In this document: piece after piece, positions 25,855-35,017 of the stretch
How the letters are laid out: each line of letters starts with the position of its first letter
Position numbering within the stretch: position 1 is the stretch's first letter
NCBI GenBank assembly: GCA_024280295.1
Contig: JAJRQK010000019.1
Location: 1-64,000, forward strand
DNA: 64,000 bases
Direction: 5' to 3'
Source of the DNA: Bacteroidota bacterium
Lineage (GTDB): Bacteria; Bacteroidota; Bacteroidia; Flavobacteriales_D; Crocinitomicaceae
Notes under the pieces: generated by a model
Told to the model about the DNA's origin: nothing
Database searches by the model: none
The model's input: only the letters and a program-made list of their open reading frames with translations
Position numbers and translations under genes: made by a program

Positions 25855-26607
25855 ATGATAAATTTAATTACAATTGAATGGATGAAGCTCAGAAGGCTAG
25901 TAACGATGAAGATTATTTTGGTCATCTATATGTTACTAGTTCCATCAATTTATCTACTTCTGTCGCAAGTAAATATTTTTGGCTGGACGTTTCCTGATAC
26001 TATTTGGAAATTCCCTGAGAGTTATCATTTTGCAGCGTATATTTCAAGTTGGTTCAATTTACTTATCGGGATGATAATTATTGTATTTACAACAAATGAA
26101 CTAAAGTATAAGACGCAGCGGCAAAACATGATAGATGGTCTAAGTAAGGGAAGTATTATTATGGCGAAATTTTATGTTGTCATTGGATTTACAGTTTTTA
26201 TTACTATTTACACGTTCTTTATTGGTTTTATATTCGGAGTGATAAATGGAGACATCTCAGATATGTTTGATGGAATTCATCAAATAGGAGCATACTTCAT
26301 TGAAACTCTTGGGTATTTTTCATTTGCCTACTTCTTCGCCAATATGATTCGTCTTCCTGCATTAGCGATTATCCTTTACCTTCTTTCAACAATTATTGAA
26401 GCCATAGCTGGAAGTATTGCGTTTCAAGAATATGTGCAATTCCTACCGCTTACAACATTCTCAAAACTTGTTCCAATCCCAATAATTCCTACGGGTGGCG
26501 ATTTGGAAATGATCTGGGGACAAGGTGGTAGAACAATTTTAGCTCTTATTTATGTCTTAGTTTTTGTTTTTATCTCTTATAAAGTGATTAAACGTAGAGA
26601 CATATAG
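25855..26607 (+). CDS. ABC-2-type transporter permease
   Basis: A 250-residue membrane protein with about six hydrophobic segments: near 15-35, 60-80, 102-128, 145-165, 168-190 and 228-245. It has the ABC-2 layout with an early coupling region (NELKYKTQRQNMIDGLSKGSIIMAKF). The resemblance is to the GldA/GldF-like and bacitracin/lantibiotic exporter permeases only in overall architecture. It pairs with the ATPase immediately upstream. Cargo unknown. Confidence 0.85.
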   Translation: MINLITIEWMKLRRLVTMKIILVIYMLLVPSIYLLLSQVNIFGWTFPDTIWKFPESYHFAAYISSWFNLLIGMIIIVFTTNELKYKTQRQNMIDGLSKGSIIMAKFYVVIGFTVFITIYTFFIGFIFGVINGDISDMFDGIHQIGAYFIETLGYFSFAYFFANMIRLPALAIILYLLSTIIEAIAGSIAFQEYVQFLPLTTFSKLVPIPIIPTGGDLEMIWGQGGRTILALIYVLVFVFISYKVIKRRDI

Positions 26608-26709
26608 AACCTAACAGGATATCCTTATTTATGTAATACTTATGCATTTCTTATGTTGAAGTTACAATGCTACACTTAATTTCCTATATTTATCCTCAAA
26701 CTCAATGAA

Positions 26710-26967
26710 ATGGCTAGTAAAAGAAATGTAAAAAGAGGTATTCAGTCACGTGTGTACATTATTATGGATGCATGTGATGAAGCAATTAATGACGGAAAAG
26801 AGAATAAAACAGCGGATAAACTGATGGATGATGTGGTAGATTTCTACGAAACTATCATGCCGAAAATAAATAACGCAAAAGCAAAAGCAGATTTCAAATC
26901 AATTGGCGATGAAATTGGTAAATCACTGAGTGGCTTCGAAAAGAAAGCTGCTGAGTTGAATAAATAA
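26710..26967 (+). CDS. Small Lys-rich helical protein upstream of pspA
   Basis: An 85-residue protein that I do not recognise. It has no signal peptide or membrane segment and is predicted by composition to be helical and basic at both ends. The middle segment DACDEAINDGKENKTADKLMDDVVDFYETIMPKI would form two amphipathic helices. It ends 41 bases before pspA in the same direction, so co-expression with the membrane-stress protein is likely. A near-consensus TATATTTA at 26685-26692 could be its promoter. The size and position suggest a PspA partner or regulator, but this is inference from context only. Confidence 0.65.
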   Translation: MASKRNVKRGIQSRVYIIMDACDEAINDGKENKTADKLMDDVVDFYETIMPKINNAKAKADFKSIGDEIGKSLSGFEKKAAELNK

Positions 26968-27008
26968 AAGGAAATATCATACACTAACTACAAGAAAAAC
27001 GAAAAATT

Positions 27009-27725
27009 ATGTGGGCTTGGTTAAAGAGACTATTTAGAATTGGTAAAGCGGAAGCAAACGCGGCATTGGATAATTTGGAAGATCCAGTGAAGATGACAGA
27101 GCAAGGTATTCGTGATTTGAAGGCAAATCTTTCAAAGGCTCTAGTAGCTATGGCTGAAGTTAAGGCAATGGGAATTCGTGCCAAAGGTGAAGTCGAGGAA
27201 TATGATGAAAAAGGTAAGGAATACGAGACCAAAGCGATGTTACTCCTAAAGAAAGCATCTGCGGGTGAAATGGAAGCTGAAGAAGGCGACCGACTAGCTT
27301 CAGAAGCCCTATTACGGAAGAAAGACAATGAGAAATTAGCAACTCAATCGAAGAAAAATCAAGATTACTTCGAGTCAAATGCAGCGAAACTGAAGGATAA
27401 AATTGACGATCTCAAGGAGAACATCGATAAATACGAAAACGAACTCAAAACGTTGAAAGCACGTGCTAAAGTGAGCAAAGCAACAAAAGAAATTAATAAA
27501 GATCTTGCTGGAATCGATTCATCTTCTACGGTAGAAATGCTCGAAAGAATGAAAGTTAAAGTGGCAGAAGAGGAGGCCTTGGCTGAATCGTATTCTGAGA
27601 TCGCTAACGAAAGTCGATCCTTGGATGATGAAATTGATGACGCACTTGAATCTTCATCTGCTGAATTAAAGGCTAAAGATGAACTGGATGCATTGAAAGC
27701 GAAAATGGCTACTGAACAGCAATAA
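27009..27725 (+). CDS. pspA: PspA/IM30 (Vipp1) family membrane-remodelling protein
   Basis: A 238-residue coiled-coil protein of the bacterial ESCRT-III-like family. The N-terminal amphipathic helix (MWAWLKRLFRIGKAEANAAL) would insert in stressed membranes. ALDNLEDPVKMTEQGIRDLK is the conserved PspA opening and is followed by long heptad-rich helices to about residue 160. The tail lacks the extra C-terminal helix of chloroplast Vipp1. It would bind and repair the inner membrane under envelope stress. pspB, pspC and the sigma-54 activator pspF are not present, as in many Bacteroidota. A terminator follows 15 bases after the stop. Confidence 0.9.
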   Translation: MWAWLKRLFRIGKAEANAALDNLEDPVKMTEQGIRDLKANLSKALVAMAEVKAMGIRAKGEVEEYDEKGKEYETKAMLLLKKASAGEMEAEEGDRLASEALLRKKDNEKLATQSKKNQDYFESNAAKLKDKIDDLKENIDKYENELKTLKARAKVSKATKEINKDLAGIDSSSTVEMLERMKVKVAEEEALAESYSEIANESRSLDDEIDDALESSSAELKAKDELDALKAKMATEQQ

Positions 27726-27740
27726 AATTTATTTGAATAG

Positions 27741-27770
27741 AGCGCTCTGGCAATAGTCAGGGCGCTTTTT
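27741..27770 (+). terminator. Terminator after pspA
   Basis: AGCGCTCTG pairs with CAGGGCGCT (one G-U), followed by a T run. Confidence 0.85.
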
Positions 27771-27780
27771 AATTTATGCT

Positions 27781-29151
27781 ATGCGCATTACCAAAAAACA
27801 GATTTTCTTACTCTTGGGGACACTTGCATTTATCATAGTCCTGCTTGTAAAAGGTGATTCAGATCTCTGGAAGGCAATCGCGTTAGGTGGTCTTATTGTC
27901 TTTTTATGGCTCGTTGAAGCATTGCCAATATATGTGACAGCGATGTTGCCTCTTGCGTTAGCTGTTCCCATGGGGTTATTGACAACAGATCAAATTGCTG
28001 GTGCTTATGCAAATAAGTTTGTGTTTCTATTTCTAGGAGGTTTCCTTTTAGCTCTTGCAATGGAAAAATGGGATGTTCACAAGCAAATAGCGCACTCAAT
28101 TCTAAGTGTTGTAGGTAAGTCAAAAACACGTATTATTCTTGGTTTTATTATTAGTACAGGACTCCTGAGTATGTGGATCTCAAATACTGCTACTACTTTA
28201 ATGATGCTTCCCATGGCAATGGCTGTGGTGAGTAATTTGAAGAATGAATCGAATTCAAAGTTTCCATTATTTCTCTTATTAGCAATCGCATATTCTGCGA
28301 GTATTGGAGGAATGGCAACCTTAGTTGGTTCTCCTCCAAATAGTGTTATGGCAGGAGTTCTTAGCGATAATTATGGTATCGAAATTACATTTCTTGACTG
28401 GATGAAGTTTGGGCTTCCTCTGGCTATTATCCTTCTAACAATGTTGTTTTTGTTCTTTCTAATTCGTTTACGTGGTGAACATAAAGGCGGTGATATTAAA
28501 ATTGATATTGAAAAGAAACCATGGTCGAGAGATCAGATAAAGATCATCTTGATTTTCCTCATCGTTGTCGTTTTATGGTCTTTTCGAAAATTATTTATTG
28601 AATGGACTGGAATTAGTTATGGTGATGAGAATGTTGCTATAATCGCATCCATTGTTATGTTTATTATCCCAAGTTCAAATGGTAAACCTATTCTAGTTTG
28701 GAAGGATACAACTAAACTTGCCTGGGGAATTCTTATTCTTTTTGGTGGAGGATTAGCTTTGGCAAAAATGCTTGAGGTGAATGGGGTAATAGTGGAAGTT
28801 GCCGCAATGTTTGAAAGCCTTAGTAACCTTCACATTTCCTTACTCATACTGGTTGTTGTCTCAATTTCAATTTTTGGGACAGAAATAATGTCGAATACGG
28901 CATTGGTAACGGTCTTTATTCCTATAATAGCTGTATTCTGCACGAAAGCTGGAATTCCATTGGAAACACTTTGCTTTCCTGTAGCATTAGCTGCTAGTTG
29001 CGCGTTCATGCTTCCTGTTGGAACACCTCCGAATGCAATTGTGTTCGCTTCAGGACAAATTACAATTAGGCAGATGGCAAGAACTGGTTTTGTTCTAAAT
29101 ATCCTAGCAATATTTATTGTGGTAGCATTTGCAATGATTTTTATTAGTTAA
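27781..29151 (+). CDS. SLC13/DASS-family sodium-anion symporter
   Basis: A 456-residue inner-membrane transporter with 11 or more hydrophobic helices. The two inverted-repeat signature loops are intact: SNTATTLMMLPMAMAV in the first half, paired with GSPPNSVMAG, and SNTALVTVFIPI in the second half, paired with VGTPPNAIVFASGQ. These Ser-Asn-Thr motifs bind Na+ and the carboxylate of succinate-like substrates in VcINDY. The likely role is Na+-coupled uptake of C4-dicarboxylates or another anion; sulfate cannot be ruled out. It starts 10 bases past the pspA terminator, so its promoter probably overlaps that element. Confidence 0.9.
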   Translation: MRITKKQIFLLLGTLAFIIVLLVKGDSDLWKAIALGGLIVFLWLVEALPIYVTAMLPLALAVPMGLLTTDQIAGAYANKFVFLFLGGFLLALAMEKWDVHKQIAHSILSVVGKSKTRIILGFIISTGLLSMWISNTATTLMMLPMAMAVVSNLKNESNSKFPLFLLLAIAYSASIGGMATLVGSPPNSVMAGVLSDNYGIEITFLDWMKFGLPLAIILLTMLFLFFLIRLRGEHKGGDIKIDIEKKPWSRDQIKIILIFLIVVVLWSFRKLFIEWTGISYGDENVAIIASIVMFIIPSSNGKPILVWKDTTKLAWGILILFGGGLALAKMLEVNGVIVEVAAMFESLSNLHISLLILVVVSISIFGTEIMSNTALVTVFIPIIAVFCTKAGIPLETLCFPVALAASCAFMLPVGTPPNAIVFASGQITIRQMARTGFVLNILAIFIVVAFAMIFIS

Positions 29152-29190
29152 CTTCATAAAGTTTGGTATTCGATTACTGCCAAAGATAGA

Positions 29191-30192
29191 TCAATTCAAC
29201 GCCGTGCAAAACACCCAATAGTAATCATATTCCGATCCAGGAACCTTGTAAACACCAATTCCTACTTTTCGGCTTGAGGAGTTGAACATATTATCATAAT
29301 GACCTGAACTGTTATACCATTGCTGATAGGTATCCACTGCTGATTCATTTCCTGCAGCGATATTCTCAGAATTAACGAATCCGTTAGAATAGAATTTTTT
29401 AATCCGCTCAAAGGTGCCCCCAACTTTAACTAATTTACCATTGATTCTATCGTAACTCCTGTGACTAAAATAATCTTGTGTCCCCAAATCGTATGCGTGA
29501 TATCGACAAGCTTTTGCCAAATCTTCTTCCCAAACAAGTTCAACCATACCTTGCTTTTTTCGCTCGGCATTAACCAACCTAAGGACTTCTTGTTCACCTG
29601 CCTTGTTATAAGATCGAATTATCTCTGTACCAACAGGCATGCCGTAGAATTGCCTAGAAACCTTAACTATTTCAGCGGATGAATTTCTATCCATTGTTTC
29701 AGTCGTCGCAATCATTGGTGAACTTTCATTTTTAGGGTATTCAGCAATTAGAACGGTATTCATAAATTCATAAGCATTCATTTTTTTTTGTAATCGAATG
29801 CCTAAGTCACTAAATTCTGATTGAGATAATTCTGCTATTACTTCAGTAGCGGTTTCTTCTAGTTCGATGACTTCCAATTCCCAATCCACTCGATCCATAA
29901 TCTCTTGGTTGTCTCTTGCTACAAATTTCTTAGCATAAGAAAGTGACTTATTGATGTGGAAGTATTTGCTTTTCGTATTTCGTGCTTTACCCACTTTATC
30001 CTTGTAAATAATTGCCGCGAAATAATAAGCTGAAGCATTGTCGGGAAGGTATTTCATATATCGTTTAGCGACAACTAGGCATTGCTTTACATCTTTTTCA
30101 TAAAGTTTTGTTAATCGATTAAAAGTGATGTCTTTGGCAGATACTAAAGTCGAGTAAATCACAAAAGAGAGAAGGAGAATTACATTTTTCAT
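29191..30192 (-). CDS. Exported CAP/SCP-domain protein
   Basis: A 333-residue protein. The ATG at 30192 is chosen because it gives a standard signal peptide (MKNVILLLSFVIYSTLVSA); longer in-frame starts add a charged non-signal extension. An N-terminal helical part (about 20-180, TPR-like AYYFAAIIYKDKVGKA) precedes a C-terminal CAP domain with the usual His/Glu cavity motifs: ACRYHAYDLGTQDYFSHRS, SENIAAG, YQQWYNSSGHYDNMF and YYWVFCTALN. Bacterial CAP proteins are secreted and of unclear biochemical role (lipid or metal binding, possibly protease-like). It follows a DUF2142 gene on the same strand with an 86-base gap. Confidence 0.85.
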   Translation of the reverse strand: MKNVILLLSFVIYSTLVSAKDITFNRLTKLYEKDVKQCLVVAKRYMKYLPDNASAYYFAAIIYKDKVGKARNTKSKYFHINKSLSYAKKFVARDNQEIMDRVDWELEVIELEETATEVIAELSQSEFSDLGIRLQKKMNAYEFMNTVLIAEYPKNESSPMIATTETMDRNSSAEIVKVSRQFYGMPVGTEIIRSYNKAGEQEVLRLVNAERKKQGMVELVWEEDLAKACRYHAYDLGTQDYFSHRSYDRINGKLVKVGGTFERIKKFYSNGFVNSENIAAGNESAVDTYQQWYNSSGHYDNMFNSSSRKVGIGVYKVPGSEYDYYWVFCTALN

Positions 30193-30278
30193 ACTATGGA
30201 GATTAGTTAGAACTATAACCTCATAATACAAACGAATGATTTTGGTACAACCTATCTTCAAAAAAGAATGAAAAGATA

Positions 30279-32132
30279 CTACTGAATCTTCTTATTAATT
30301 ATAACAAGATTATCAAAGTAGGCAGTATCTGTTGGACTAGAATTAAAAATGTATAGTGTGAAATCTTGATTTGCCATTTCTTCAGCTACGGTATAAGTTT
30401 GTGCTAATTTTGCCCAAGGTTGGTTGCCTTCATCACAGCTTTTCTTATCACCAATATAGATCATTTTTGGTTTAATCAAAATGACCACCTCTGCACCTTC
30501 ACCTTGCGCCCATGCTTCTATGTATAGTTGATCACCTAATCGAAGATCTTCAGCCGTATATAAAATTCCATAAGGACTCTGCGGAGTTAGCATAATACTA
30601 GATTTTCCCTCGAAGCTCTTCATGCTAGAACTTTCCAGAATTATTTTAGGGTCACCTGTTTCAATTTCCCCTTGGTCATTTAATAATTCACCGTCACATG
30701 TGATTTTCAATTCTTTGTATTCTGTTGGAATGTAATAACGATCATAGATGACATGTAAAGAATAACTAAGACTTACAAGTGTAAATACCGTTATCATTGA
30801 GATCAATATCTTTTTATTGCTAAATCTGTTTGAATAGAATAGGAGAAAAAGCAAAGGAAAAATAGGGATGAAGTAACGTCCTTGAAGATTACTAATCATT
30901 GATGCTCCAATTTCTCCCCATGCTAAGTGTTGCATTAAAAACATTAGTATAAAAAGAAACAAAAAGCCTCCGAGGATGATTGTCTTTTGTTTTAGGCTTA
31001 AAATAAAATGTTTTGTACCATCAAGAATACAAGCAACTAGAATTACTAAGTAAGATATCCGAACTAATAACAGCGGAAGTTTTGAATCTAACCAGCCAAA
31101 TGTTCCAATGTAACCATGAGAATACATGCTGAACCTCTCAATGATGGAGTCATATAAAACTGCAAAAATGTAAGTCCCATGATTGAGGATGTAGTTAATC
31201 TGATTTCCAATATTTGCACCGTAAGCAATATTTGCACCTGCTCGATACATTGTATTGTAATGATCATAGTCGATATATAGACCATTCATTTTCCATGACC
31301 AAAAAGCGGCTGTAAGTCCAGAAAGAAAGAAAAGTGTGCCTACCTTGATTAATCGCTTTTTAATAGTTTCAAACTGTTTAGTGGGAATTAATAGGAAAAG
31401 AATAATCAACGGTGCATAGGCAAATTTAGCTGACGTTAATAGAATTGCCAAAGTCAATGTGTAGAGGTATTGTTCGCGTGAAATTGTAGTGTCTGAAAAA
31501 GATAACTTCAGAAAATAGGCAATTAACAAAAATGACATACTATTGGTCATAACATCTGCACTCATTGCCATATTAGTAAAAATGGACATCGGTAAAAGTG
31601 CAAGAAGAACAAATAACCATTTGTAGAATGGGATCATTCGTATAGATATATAAATGCATAACACCCAAAAAAGTAAGCTGATTAATCGTGCTGAATAAAA
31701 TAACAACAAAGGAGGCAATTGTAGGGATCGGGTAGAACTGATAGCAATTGCTTGAGGAAGATAGGAGAGGGGAGAATATACGGCAGCATTAGGGAAATCT
31801 TGGAATGTTTTATGCCCCAAATCTAAAGGAGTAGATAGTCCATGGTATATTTCCTCGGCGTTTACCTTTCTATCAACTTTCCCAATTATCTGTGCAGCTG
31901 ATTCGGCTGTGGATACAATGCTATTTGGGATGTAGCCTCCAACTCTATTATCCTGTTTTATTGATGTCAGTTTACCTTCTGAAATTTGGTAGGCTCGATA
32001 AAAATGTACTACTTCATCTGGACTTTGATAGGGAGGTGTGATAACTAAAAAAAGTAAGCCATAGAGTAGAGAAACTAGTAAGAAGAATCTTTCAGGCTTG
32101 ATATCAGTAATCGTGATTTTGCTAAAACTCAT
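30279..32132 (-). CDS. DUF2142-family multi-spanning membrane protein (GT-C-like)
   Basis: A 617-residue membrane protein with about 11-12 hydrophobic helices up to residue 460, then a roughly 150-residue soluble C-terminal beta-rich domain. The first periplasmic loop contains TPPYQSPDEVVHFYRAYQIS, the hallmark of DUF2142, with an acidic pair placed like the catalytic Asp/Glu of GT-C glycosyltransferases and O-mannosyltransferases. The soluble tail (ESSSMKSFEGKSSIMLTPQS and later strands) looks like a carbohydrate-binding-type jelly roll. It may transfer a lipid-linked sugar to an envelope polymer; substrate unknown. Its promoter lies back to back with that of yaaA. Confidence 0.8.
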   Translation of the reverse strand: MSFSKITITDIKPERFFLLVSLLYGLLFLVITPPYQSPDEVVHFYRAYQISEGKLTSIKQDNRVGGYIPNSIVSTAESAAQIIGKVDRKVNAEEIYHGLSTPLDLGHKTFQDFPNAAVYSPLSYLPQAIAISSTRSLQLPPLLLFYSARLISLLFWVLCIYISIRMIPFYKWLFVLLALLPMSIFTNMAMSADVMTNSMSFLLIAYFLKLSFSDTTISREQYLYTLTLAILLTSAKFAYAPLIILFLLIPTKQFETIKKRLIKVGTLFFLSGLTAAFWSWKMNGLYIDYDHYNTMYRAGANIAYGANIGNQINYILNHGTYIFAVLYDSIIERFSMYSHGYIGTFGWLDSKLPLLLVRISYLVILVACILDGTKHFILSLKQKTIILGGFLFLFILMFLMQHLAWGEIGASMISNLQGRYFIPIFPLLFLLFYSNRFSNKKILISMITVFTLVSLSYSLHVIYDRYYIPTEYKELKITCDGELLNDQGEIETGDPKIILESSSMKSFEGKSSIMLTPQSPYGILYTAEDLRLGDQLYIEAWAQGEGAEVVILIKPKMIYIGDKKSCDEGNQPWAKLAQTYTVAEEMANQDFTLYIFNSSPTDTAYFDNLVIINKKIQ

Positions 32133-32171
32133 TATTGAAACCTACTTTTTAATTCGGATTCTTTGTTAATC

Positions 32172-32179
32172 CAAATGTA
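32172..32179 (-). promoter_or_regulatory. -7 element of the DUF2142 gene
   Basis: Perfect TACATTTG on the minus strand, 39 bases before the ATG at 32132 and only two bases from the opposite-strand -7 element. Confidence 0.5.
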
Positions 32180-32181
32180 GT

Positions 32182-32189
32182 TAAATTTG
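32182..32189 (+). promoter_or_regulatory. -7 element of yaaA
   Basis: Perfect TAAATTTG, 40 bases before the ATG at 32230; TTTG at 32162-32165 is a possible -33 with a short 16-base spacer. Confidence 0.5.
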
Positions 32190-32229
32190 ACAAAAAAACT
32201 TACCTTGTTTTTTTGGAATCTAGTATATT

Positions 32230-32988
32230 ATGAAAGTGCTTTTATCACCAGCCAAAGCGCTGGATTTATCGAAGGAAATATCATCCCCGATCTCAACTTC
32301 CCCCGTGTTTCTTGAAGAATCTCAAGTCTTAGCCAAAAAAATGTCTAAATTCTCTGCTCGAAAAATTGGTAAGATGATGTCTCTGTCAAAAGACTTAGCG
32401 AGTTTGAACTACAATCGATATCAGTCTTGGCTACCCATCAGTGAATTGAATGGTGATAACAATTATTGTGCGATCGCATTCAATGGTGAAGTTTATAGAG
32501 GATTTGATGCGGTTTCTCTTGATTCCAAAGGGATAGAAGTTGCTCAAGATAAAGTTCGTATTCTTTCTGGATTGTATGGTCTTCTTAAACCGTTTGATGT
32601 TATCTATCCCTACCGATTAGAAATGGGAACTAAATGGGCGGTTACATCTAAAAAGACAAATCTCTATAAATTTTGGGGAACTAAATTATCGGACAACTTG
32701 AATTTAGAAGAAGATGAAGTAATTGTTAACCTCGCTTCTCAAGAGTATTTTAAAGCAGTAGACCGCAAAGCATTGAAGCCAGAAGTGATCACACCACTTT
32801 TCAAGGAGTTTAAAAATGGTGAATACAAAACTGTCATGGTTTTTGCAAAGAGAGCTAGAGGAACAATGGCTCGATACATTGTGGATAACAACCTAAATGA
32901 GGTTGAGAAGATTAAGGAATTTACTGTTGATGGTTATCGGTACGATGAGAATTCATCAACGGAAACTGATTGGTTTTTTACACGATAG
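32230..32988 (+). CDS. yaaA: Peroxide stress protein YaaA
   Basis: A 252-residue cytoplasmic protein of the YaaA/DUF328 family. The diagnostic start MKVLLSPAKALDLSKE and the internal blocks AIAFNGEVYRGFDA, ILSGLYGLLKPFDVIYPYRLEMG and VNLASQEYFKAV are all present. In E. coli YaaA lowers free iron during H2O2 stress, and the fold has a DNA-binding-like helix-hairpin-helix. Length is normal. It is transcribed divergently from the DUF2142 gene and followed by an unrelated lipoprotein gene 57 bases on. Confidence 0.93.
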   Translation: MKVLLSPAKALDLSKEISSPISTSPVFLEESQVLAKKMSKFSARKIGKMMSLSKDLASLNYNRYQSWLPISELNGDNNYCAIAFNGEVYRGFDAVSLDSKGIEVAQDKVRILSGLYGLLKPFDVIYPYRLEMGTKWAVTSKKTNLYKFWGTKLSDNLNLEEDEVIVNLASQEYFKAVDRKALKPEVITPLFKEFKNGEYKTVMVFAKRARGTMARYIVDNNLNEVEKIKEFTVDGYRYDENSSTETDWFFTR

Positions 32989-33045
32989 AGTGCTGTATAT
33001 GTTCTTAAATTGAACGAATCCCTTGATTGGTTTTACAGGTTATTA

Positions 33046-34947
33046 ATGAGAATGGCAAGAACAATAAGCATAGCGATTTTACTTCTTTGGAGTGTGATTG
33101 GATGTTCGCAAGGACAGCCAAATCAAATTGCGTCGCACAGTGAATTTCAAGCGATGAGTTCACAGCCACTTTACCAGAAGTATGGGCAGGTAACGTCTGT
33201 AAAAGTTGTTTTGGACACGCGAGATGATAAACTTTACTTTATCCATTCGTCTCAATATCAGTACCATCATGTTTTTTGTGAGAATAAATTAGGATATAGA
33301 AAGACGTTATCTGAATTCAATGATGAGAATTATTCGGGAGAACCAACACGTCAATTTTTACTCGCAAATATCAATTATTATCAAGCACTTGATAAATTTG
33401 CACTTGAACTTGGTCCATCAGATCGAATGAACCAAAAACAGCTGGAGCAACTTTTCTTCGCTATTGAGAAGGATGTCTTCTTTGCCGATAATTTTTATTT
33501 AATGCTGAATACAGCTCATGTGAATGGACTAAAATCATCATTGCCAAAAACGATTTCCATTTTAACGCCTGAGGAGGTGTATGCTAATCAAATGTATCAA
33601 CCGATTTCAAAGAACACTAGATTTGGCAGAGTCAAGGTGATTAGAAATTGGGATACAGATTCGAAAGGTATTCGATCTACTGATATATTATTCCTTGAGG
33701 ATATTCCTTTGACTTTTCCATTGGTAGCTGGAGTTGTGGTGACGAAATTCCAAACGCCTTTGAGTCATGTTTCGCTCTTAGGGCATAACCGAAAAATACC
33801 TGTTTGTGCATACATCAACCTCTTTTCGAATCAGGATTTGATGGATCTGGAAGGAAAGATTGTCGAGTTTACTGTGGAGCAAGATTCATTTTACCTACGC
33901 TTATCTTCAGTTGATCTAAAAGCTCATATCCGCTCAAGAAAACCAATTAAATTGAAATGTGATACATCAGTTGATACGATTATCCCCGCAGAATATTTAC
34001 GCGAAAAGCACGGGAAGATAGTTGGCAATAAGGCGGCTAATTTTGGAGAATTGCTTCAATATTCAAAGAAGCTTGGTTTTAAAACACCAGAATCAGCGTT
34101 TGCTATTCCTTTTGGATTTTATGCGCAACACACAGAACGTGCAGGGATTAGGCAACTTTTGACACAATTGCTTCAAAAAGATAATCTGAATCGAAACTCA
34201 GAATCAATTGAGGCAGATTTGAAGTTAATTCGTTGGAAGATTTTAACCACTCCAATCGATCAAAATTTGTTGAGTTCAGTGGAGAAAATGATCCTACGAT
34301 TAGGGGACTCTAAAAGAATGCGTTTTCGATCTTCCACAAATGCTGAAGATCGAGAAGGTTTCTCAGGTGCTGGATTGTACACTTCCAAGACAGGTGAAAT
34401 CAATAATCCGAAAAAACCAATCGATCAAGCAATCAAACAAGTTTGGGCAAGCCTTTGGTCCTATGGTGCATTCATGGAACGTGAAGCATTCAATATTGAT
34501 CATCGCTATATTGCTATGGGGATACTCGTTCATCGTTCTTTTCCAGAGGAAGAAGTGAATGGTGTTGCCATAACAACTAATTTGTACCGTGATAATTACA
34601 TGGGATTTGTGGTCAATGCACAGTTGGGCAATGAGAACGTTGTTCAGCCAACCAGTGGAATAGAATGTGATCAGTTTATTTGCTATCCAGATGAGACAAC
34701 CTCAACTTACGGCAAAAAGAAGGGGGGAATTGATATTATTACCTACTCAAGTTTAAATGATGGTAAATTGACCATGTCGGAATCAGAAATACAAGATCTG
34801 GCAAATATCCTTGAACAAATCAAGCGACGCTATCTTCGAAAACACTACACGGGAAAAACATACTTTAATTTTGGATTAGATTTAGAGTTTAAACTCGAAA
34901 AAAACTCTAGGAATTTATATATCAAGCAATTAAGAGTGTTTAATTAG
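33046..34947 (+). CDS. Lipoprotein with PEP/pyruvate-dikinase-type domains
   Basis: A 633-residue protein whose first 20 residues form a lipoprotein signal ending SVIGC (Cys20). The ATG at 33046 is chosen because it gives this signal; an upstream TTG would only add residues before it. The middle part has a phosphohistidine-swivel-like block, TPLSHVSLLGHNRKIPVCAY, with His at residue 241. It is followed by a PPDK N-terminal ATP-grasp-like region with GNKAANFGELL (about 327), MRFRSSTNAEDREGFSGAG (about 425-443) and a terminal LDLEFKLE...LYIKQLR block. The swivel domain precedes the ATP-grasp domain, the reverse of PEP synthase. Such enzymes normally use cytosolic ATP, so an exported form is puzzling. 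No PEP-binding TIM barrel is present. Confidence 0.8.
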   Translation: MRMARTISIAILLLWSVIGCSQGQPNQIASHSEFQAMSSQPLYQKYGQVTSVKVVLDTRDDKLYFIHSSQYQYHHVFCENKLGYRKTLSEFNDENYSGEPTRQFLLANINYYQALDKFALELGPSDRMNQKQLEQLFFAIEKDVFFADNFYLMLNTAHVNGLKSSLPKTISILTPEEVYANQMYQPISKNTRFGRVKVIRNWDTDSKGIRSTDILFLEDIPLTFPLVAGVVVTKFQTPLSHVSLLGHNRKIPVCAYINLFSNQDLMDLEGKIVEFTVEQDSFYLRLSSVDLKAHIRSRKPIKLKCDTSVDTIIPAEYLREKHGKIVGNKAANFGELLQYSKKLGFKTPESAFAIPFGFYAQHTERAGIRQLLTQLLQKDNLNRNSESIEADLKLIRWKILTTPIDQNLLSSVEKMILRLGDSKRMRFRSSTNAEDREGFSGAGLYTSKTGEINNPKKPIDQAIKQVWASLWSYGAFMEREAFNIDHRYIAMGILVHRSFPEEEVNGVAITTNLYRDNYMGFVVNAQLGNENVVQPTSGIECDQFICYPDETTSTYGKKKGGIDIITYSSLNDGKLTMSESEIQDLANILEQIKRRYLRKHYTGKTYFNFGLDLEFKLEKNSRNLYIKQLRVFN

Positions 34948-35017
34948 TAGTTGTAAAATTGAAATAATTCAAAGATCTTATAAATTTTGGGCATCCGCGA
35001 TTGTAATTAATTATAAC

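Noticed and set aside
24920..26692. TATATTTA elements before the ABC transporter (24920) and the small helical gene (26685) as promoters
   Set aside because: The final G is missing in both and no TTG is at a suitable distance; kept only as a remark for the small gene.
26984..27328. 114-codon frame antisense to pspA
   Set aside because: Arises from Glu/Lys-rich coiled-coil codons read backwards (Ser/Phe-rich); no independent support.
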